Positions 6,791-9,022 of a stretch of DNA of 9,022 bases are shown here, one piece after another. The stretch comes from Nitrosomonadales bacterium (GTDB taxonomy: Bacteria > Pseudomonadota > Gammaproteobacteria > Burkholderiales > SG8-41), in assembly GCA_009885185.1 (NCBI GenBank), contig VFLF01000762.1:1-9022 (forward strand), in the 5' to 3' direction. How positions within the stretch are numbered: position 1 is the stretch's first letter; each line of letters starts with the position of its first letter. The position numbers and the translations under genes are program-made. The notes beneath the pieces were generated by a model, which did not search any database, was not told the DNA's origin, and saw only the letters and a list, made by a program, of their open reading frames with translations.

Positions 6791-7450
6791 TCTTGTTGCT
6801 TGGTTCATCACATAACGAGTAATGATTTCCCTTGCCGATGCAACATGTTCCATCACCGCGGCCACCGCCGCCGCCTCGTCCTTGACTTCTAAGGCTTCAA
6901 GTAGATTGAAATTTTCAGTGAGCGACTGTTTCGGACGATCACTATGGTCAGCCATCATCGCTCCCAAGAGGTGTATGCGGTCTTCAATAGTCATGAGCAT
7001 CGAGATTAAACAGGTGTTATCAGTAGCGCAGGCGATCGCTTGATAGAACTGCCGCGTACACTTTCGGAACTCCGTTTTTCGCCCCTGCTTTAACTTATTG
7101 TCTGCCGTTACAAGTAAATTCCGGAGCTGCGCGAGAGTGTTCTTGTCGATACGAGGCAAAGCCTCTCTTACTGCCTCAATTTCCAATGCCTCACGGACCT
7201 TATAGACGTCCATCGCCTCCTTGAAGGTAATGGGCCTTACGGTATATCCCCACCCCCCATCGCGAACCACCAACCCCGCCTCACATAGCCGGCTCAGCGC
7301 TTCGCGTACTGGAGTTCTACTCACCTTGATCGCTGCCGCAAGTGCCTCCATACGCAGGGCCATATTAGGCTTGAACTCAAGACTGAGAATTCGTTCGCGA
7401 ATGTAGTTATATGCTCGCTCCTGATAGGTGCTATCTATAATTGCATCCAT
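6779..7450 (-). CDS. GntR-family regulator, FadR/FCD subfamily
   Basis: This transcription factor has an N-terminal winged helix (about residues 8-75 from the ATG) and a C-terminal FCD effector domain. The GntR signature VSRTPVREALSRLCEAGLVV lies in the recognition helix region. The protein is 223 residues from the ATG at 7450. An in-frame TTG at 7471 would add seven residues (MLTIVSN) but would lie upstream of the likely transcription start, so the ATG is preferred. Neither start has a good Shine-Dalgarno. The FCD ligand site is degenerate: counting from the TTG, Thr139 and Tyr143 stand where Asp and His (DxxxH) usually coordinate metal, and Asn187 replaces the next His; His209 is kept. It is upstream of, and on the same strand as, the CoA-transferase and carboxyltransferase genes, so it probably controls them and itself. 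FCD regulators usually repress until an acid or acyl-CoA binds. Confidence 0.9.
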   Translation of the reverse strand: MDAIIDSTYQERAYNYIRERILSLEFKPNMALRMEALAAAIKVSRTPVREALSRLCEAGLVVRDGGWGYTVRPITFKEAMDVYKVREALEIEAVREALPRIDKNTLAQLRNLLVTADNKLKQGRKTEFRKCTRQFYQAIACATDNTCLISMLMTIEDRIHLLGAMMADHSDRPKQSLTENFNLLEALEVKDEAAAVAAVMEHVASAREIITRYVMNQATRFTL

Positions 7451-7463
7451 ATTGGATACAATT
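7439..7463. promoter_or_regulatory. 25-bp inverted repeat, candidate operator over the regulator start
   Basis: The left arm AATTGCATCCA (7439-7449) and the right arm TGGATACAATT (7453-7463) are inverted, 10 of 11 pairs matching, around TAT. The repeat covers the ATG (7448-7450), the candidate transcription start and part of the -10 box. The right half also contains TTGGATACAA, which resembles the TTGTATACAA-like sites bound by FCD-type GntR proteins. Autorepression by the GntR protein is the simple reading. Confidence 0.65.
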
Positions 7464-7489
7464 GTGAGCAAGCACTTTCATTATGTCAA
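7461..7489 (-). promoter_or_regulatory. Candidate promoter of the GntR gene
   Basis: On the minus strand there is a perfect TTGACA (7484-7489), a 17-bp spacer, and a poorer CACAAT (7461-7466). Initiation near 7454 would give a leader of only a few nucleotides before the ATG at 7450, that is, a nearly leaderless message, in line with the lack of a Shine-Dalgarno. Confidence 0.5.
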
Positions 7490-7492
7490 CAG

Positions 7493-7520
7493 GCTTGCAG
7501 TTTAGTGCTTGCAGTGTAGT
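7493..7520. repeat. Tandem 14-bp direct repeat next to the regulator's -35 box
   Basis: Two abutting copies, GCTTGCAGTTTAGT (7493-7506) and GCTTGCAGTGTAGT (7507-7520), differ at one base. They begin 3 bp upstream of the -35 box of the candidate GntR promoter. A tandem protein site or a local duplication are both possible. Confidence 0.75.
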
Positions 7521-7616
7521 CTTCAGCGTGAAATTACCGTCGTTCACAGTGCGTGATGAAACTGCTACTCGTTTGACGGCAATCCCCGTCTAAACTTGCA
7601 ATCCCACAAGAAGACA

Positions 7617-7715
7617 TTGGCGCCCGCTCACAACAATTGCATCCGAGTCGGAACCGGCGCAGGCTTCGCTGGCGACAGCATCGAATCAGCCGTCGAACCG
7701 GCGGAGCGCGGTTAG
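7617..7715 (+). pseudogene. Decayed N-terminal remnant of an AtuA-like (DUF1446) gene
   Basis: The plus-strand frame from TTG at 7617 reads to a TAG at 7713 and contains IRVGTGAGFAGDSIE (from 7641) followed by SAVEPAERG. This matches, from memory of the family, the N-terminal signature of AtuA/DUF1446 proteins (IRIGxGAGFxGDRIEPAVELAERG). Intact members continue for hundreds of residues with LDYLVFECLAERT; here the frame stops right after AERG and nothing recognisable follows in any frame. It is therefore a short leftover of a gene once divergent from the GntR gene. AtuA-type proteins accompany acyl-CoA carboxylases such as geranyl-CoA carboxylase in terpene degradation, which suits the neighbours. 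The homology spans only about 24 residues and rests on recalled motifs. Confidence 0.6.
7635..7644 (+). promoter_or_regulatory. Exact extra copy of the operator half-site
   Basis: AATTGCATCC here is identical to the first ten bases of the left arm of the 7439-7463 inverted repeat, about 190 bp away. It also encodes residues of the AtuA-like remnant, so it may be coincidental. Confidence 0.3.
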
Positions 7716-7900
7716 CATCCTAGTGAAACGCTACGGCACTCTCGACACGGTCGATAGCACTTGGCATTTCAGGCTTTCGACCCGGCGCTTATTCCACTCG
7801 TAAATTCAACGATGTGCATGCTCAATTGACAGAAAATTAGCCAATTCTTTCAGATCCCTGCGCATACTTATTCCCCGCGCTGAATCCATATCCCTTTTAT
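7716..7900. other. Gene-free stretch with no recognised content
   Basis: Between the AtuA-like remnant and the stop of the second carboxyltransferase I see no intact gene, RNA gene or strong terminator. A short plus-strand reading ending at a TAG near 7841 contains GISGFRPGAYSTRKFND, which looks protein-like but could not be assigned. It may be more debris of the lost gene or of another. Confidence 0.4.
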
Positions 7901-9022
7901 TTACGGCCTGACTCCGTACTTGGGCTTAGGTCCGATTTCTGACGCAAGCCGTGGCTGCATTGCTTTGATGAAACGACACAGGTAGGGCCGGGTCTCTCGT
8001 GGATCGATCAGATCCTCCACAGCAAATGCCTCGGCGGTGAGGAAGGGCGAAGTAATTTTTTTCAGTTCAGCTTCTATTTCCGCTTCACGAGCTTTCGGGT
8101 CCGATGCATTGGCTATCTCACGCTTGTATACAGCGGACACACCGCCTTCGACAGCAATCGACCCCCATTCACCGGATGGCCAGGCCACCTTGAAGTCCAG
8201 ACCATATTTGTCAATTCCCACACCACCGCCCATACCGTAGCACTTGCGCGTCACCACCGAGATAATGGGCACGGTGGCCTGGCACTTGGCATAAACCGCC
8301 CGCGCGCCCTCACGCAGAATTGCGGCCTCCTCTGACTCTTTGCCTATCATGAAGCCGGGCACGTCCATAAAGAAAATCAGCGGTATATGGAAACAGTTGC
8401 ACAGATCGATAAAATGCGCCTGCTTACGCGCCGACTTCACATCGATGCGGCCACCGACCATAGGGTTGTTCGCAATGATGCCGATAGGATAGCCATTCAT
8501 GCGCGCGAGTGCTGTGATCGCCGATCGCCCATAAGTGGCCTGAATTTCAAACAGCGATCCGGTATCCACCACCATCTCCAGCACTTTGCGCATATCGTAT
8601 GGCTTGCGTGGGTCCCGGGGAACAATGCGGATCAGGTCATCTTCGCAGCGGTCGACCGGATCACCAGTAGGTAGAACCGGCGGCAATTGCCAGACATTGG
8701 TCGGCATGTACGACAAGAACCGCCGGATCATGGCAAAACACTCTTTTTCGGTCGCGGCAACATTATCGATAGTGCCCGCCTTGTCTACGGCCACGCGTGG
8801 CCCGCCCAACTCTTCCTTGGTGACTTTTTGACCCAGCCCGCGCTCCACGATGGGGGGGCCAGATGCGAATATCGTGCTGTTCTTGACCATCACCGACCAA
8901 TGAGACATTACCGCGCGCAGAGCAGGCCCCCCTGCAGCAACGCCCACTACGGCACTGACCACCGGGACCATACCCAGCAATTCCGCTACATTTACTCCCG
9001 GATCATTGGTATGGCCGGGAAA
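7901..9022 (-). CDS. Acyl-CoA carboxylase carboxyltransferase (beta) subunit, copy B, 5' part beyond right edge
   Basis: The last 373 residues of a PccB-like carboxyltransferase are visible; the open frame runs to the right edge and, by comparison with copy A, about 150 N-terminal residues are missing. The visible part starts FPGHTNDPGVNVAELL and contains the first oxyanion loop AAGGPALRA, NNPMVGGRIDVKSARK, FMDVPGFMIG, the second loop YGMGGG, AWPSGEWGS and PRETRPYL, ending in YGVRP like copy A. By eye it is roughly 60-65% identical to copy A over the shared region. It transcribes toward the gap upstream of the GntR gene and is not in an overlapping operon with it. It keeps the glycine-rich YGMGGG loop where copy A has YGMAGM, so it looks the more conventional of the two. 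Substrate unknown. Confidence 0.92.
   Translation of the reverse strand, partial: FPGHTNDPGVNVAELLGMVPVVSAVVGVAAGGPALRAVMSHWSVMVKNSTIFASGPPIVERGLGQKVTKEELGGPRVAVDKAGTIDNVAATEKECFAMIRRFLSYMPTNVWQLPPVLPTGDPVDRCEDDLIRIVPRDPRKPYDMRKVLEMVVDTGSLFEIQATYGRSAITALARMNGYPIGIIANNPMVGGRIDVKSARKQAHFIDLCNCFHIPLIFFMDVPGFMIGKESEEAAILREGARAVYAKCQATVPIISVVTRKCYGMGGGVGIDKYGLDFKVAWPSGEWGSIAVEGGVSAVYKREIANASDPKAREAEIEAELKKITSPFLTAEAFAVEDLIDPRETRPYLCRFIKAMQPRLASEIGPKPKYGVRP

Noticed and set aside
7901..8980. A start codon at 8980 for the second carboxyltransferase
   Set aside because: The frame stays open to the window edge and the upstream codons (FPGHTNDPGVNVAE) align with copy A, so this is an internal TTG and the true start is outside.
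1..9022. CRISPR array, tRNA, rRNA or insertion sequence
   Set aside because: No regularly spaced repeats, RNA gene signatures or transposase motifs were seen on either strand.

Overview
The window looks like an accessory catabolic region of a betaproteobacterium, most likely Burkholderiales (Alcaligenaceae or Comamonadaceae type). The evidence is two Bug/TctC-type periplasmic solute receptors in 9 kb, a CaiB/BaiF CoA-transferase, acyl-CoA carboxyltransferases and an FCD-type GntR regulator, a combination typical of that order. Base composition is moderate. Genus cannot be fixed from the sequence.

Layout, left to right. At 1-284 (minus) is the N-terminal part of a Bug receptor running off the left edge, with a candidate promoter at 438-466. 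At 511-2109 (minus) is a four-domain rhodanese protein in which two of the four active-site cysteines are replaced. At 2266-3261 (minus) is a complete, divergent Bug receptor. It is divergent from a small MaoC-like hotdog protein (3358-3834, plus), and the 96-bp gap holds two overlapping candidate promoters. MaoC converges on a carboxyltransferase (3846-5423, minus). That gene overlaps by 11 bp the upstream CaiB/BaiF CoA-transferase (5413-6678, minus), and a GntR/FCD regulator (6779-7450, minus) precedes them. A 450-bp stretch without an intact gene (7451-7900) follows. It holds the regulator's promoter, a 25-bp inverted repeat over the regulator's start, a tandem 14-bp repeat, and what reads as the decayed start of an AtuA-like (DUF1446) gene on the plus strand. 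At 7901-9022 (minus) is the C-terminal two thirds of a second carboxyltransferase, paralogous to the first.

How the genes may work together (inference): the CoA-transferase would activate a carboxylic acid to its CoA thioester, and a carboxyltransferase would carboxylate or transcarboxylate it. The MaoC-like protein would act on, or bind, an acyl-CoA intermediate, and the Bug proteins would capture the acid in the periplasm. The GntR protein would control the cluster. No biotin carboxylase or biotin carrier gene is visible, so the carboxylase must draw those subunits from outside the window. The substrate is not identifiable. The AtuA remnant suggests kinship with acyl-CoA carboxylation clusters of the acyclic-terpene/branched-chain type.

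The window is mostly recognisable families. The most unusual material is in 7439-7720 (regulator start, repeats, gene remnant) and in three proteins with degenerate active or ligand sites (rhodanese, MaoC, FCD).
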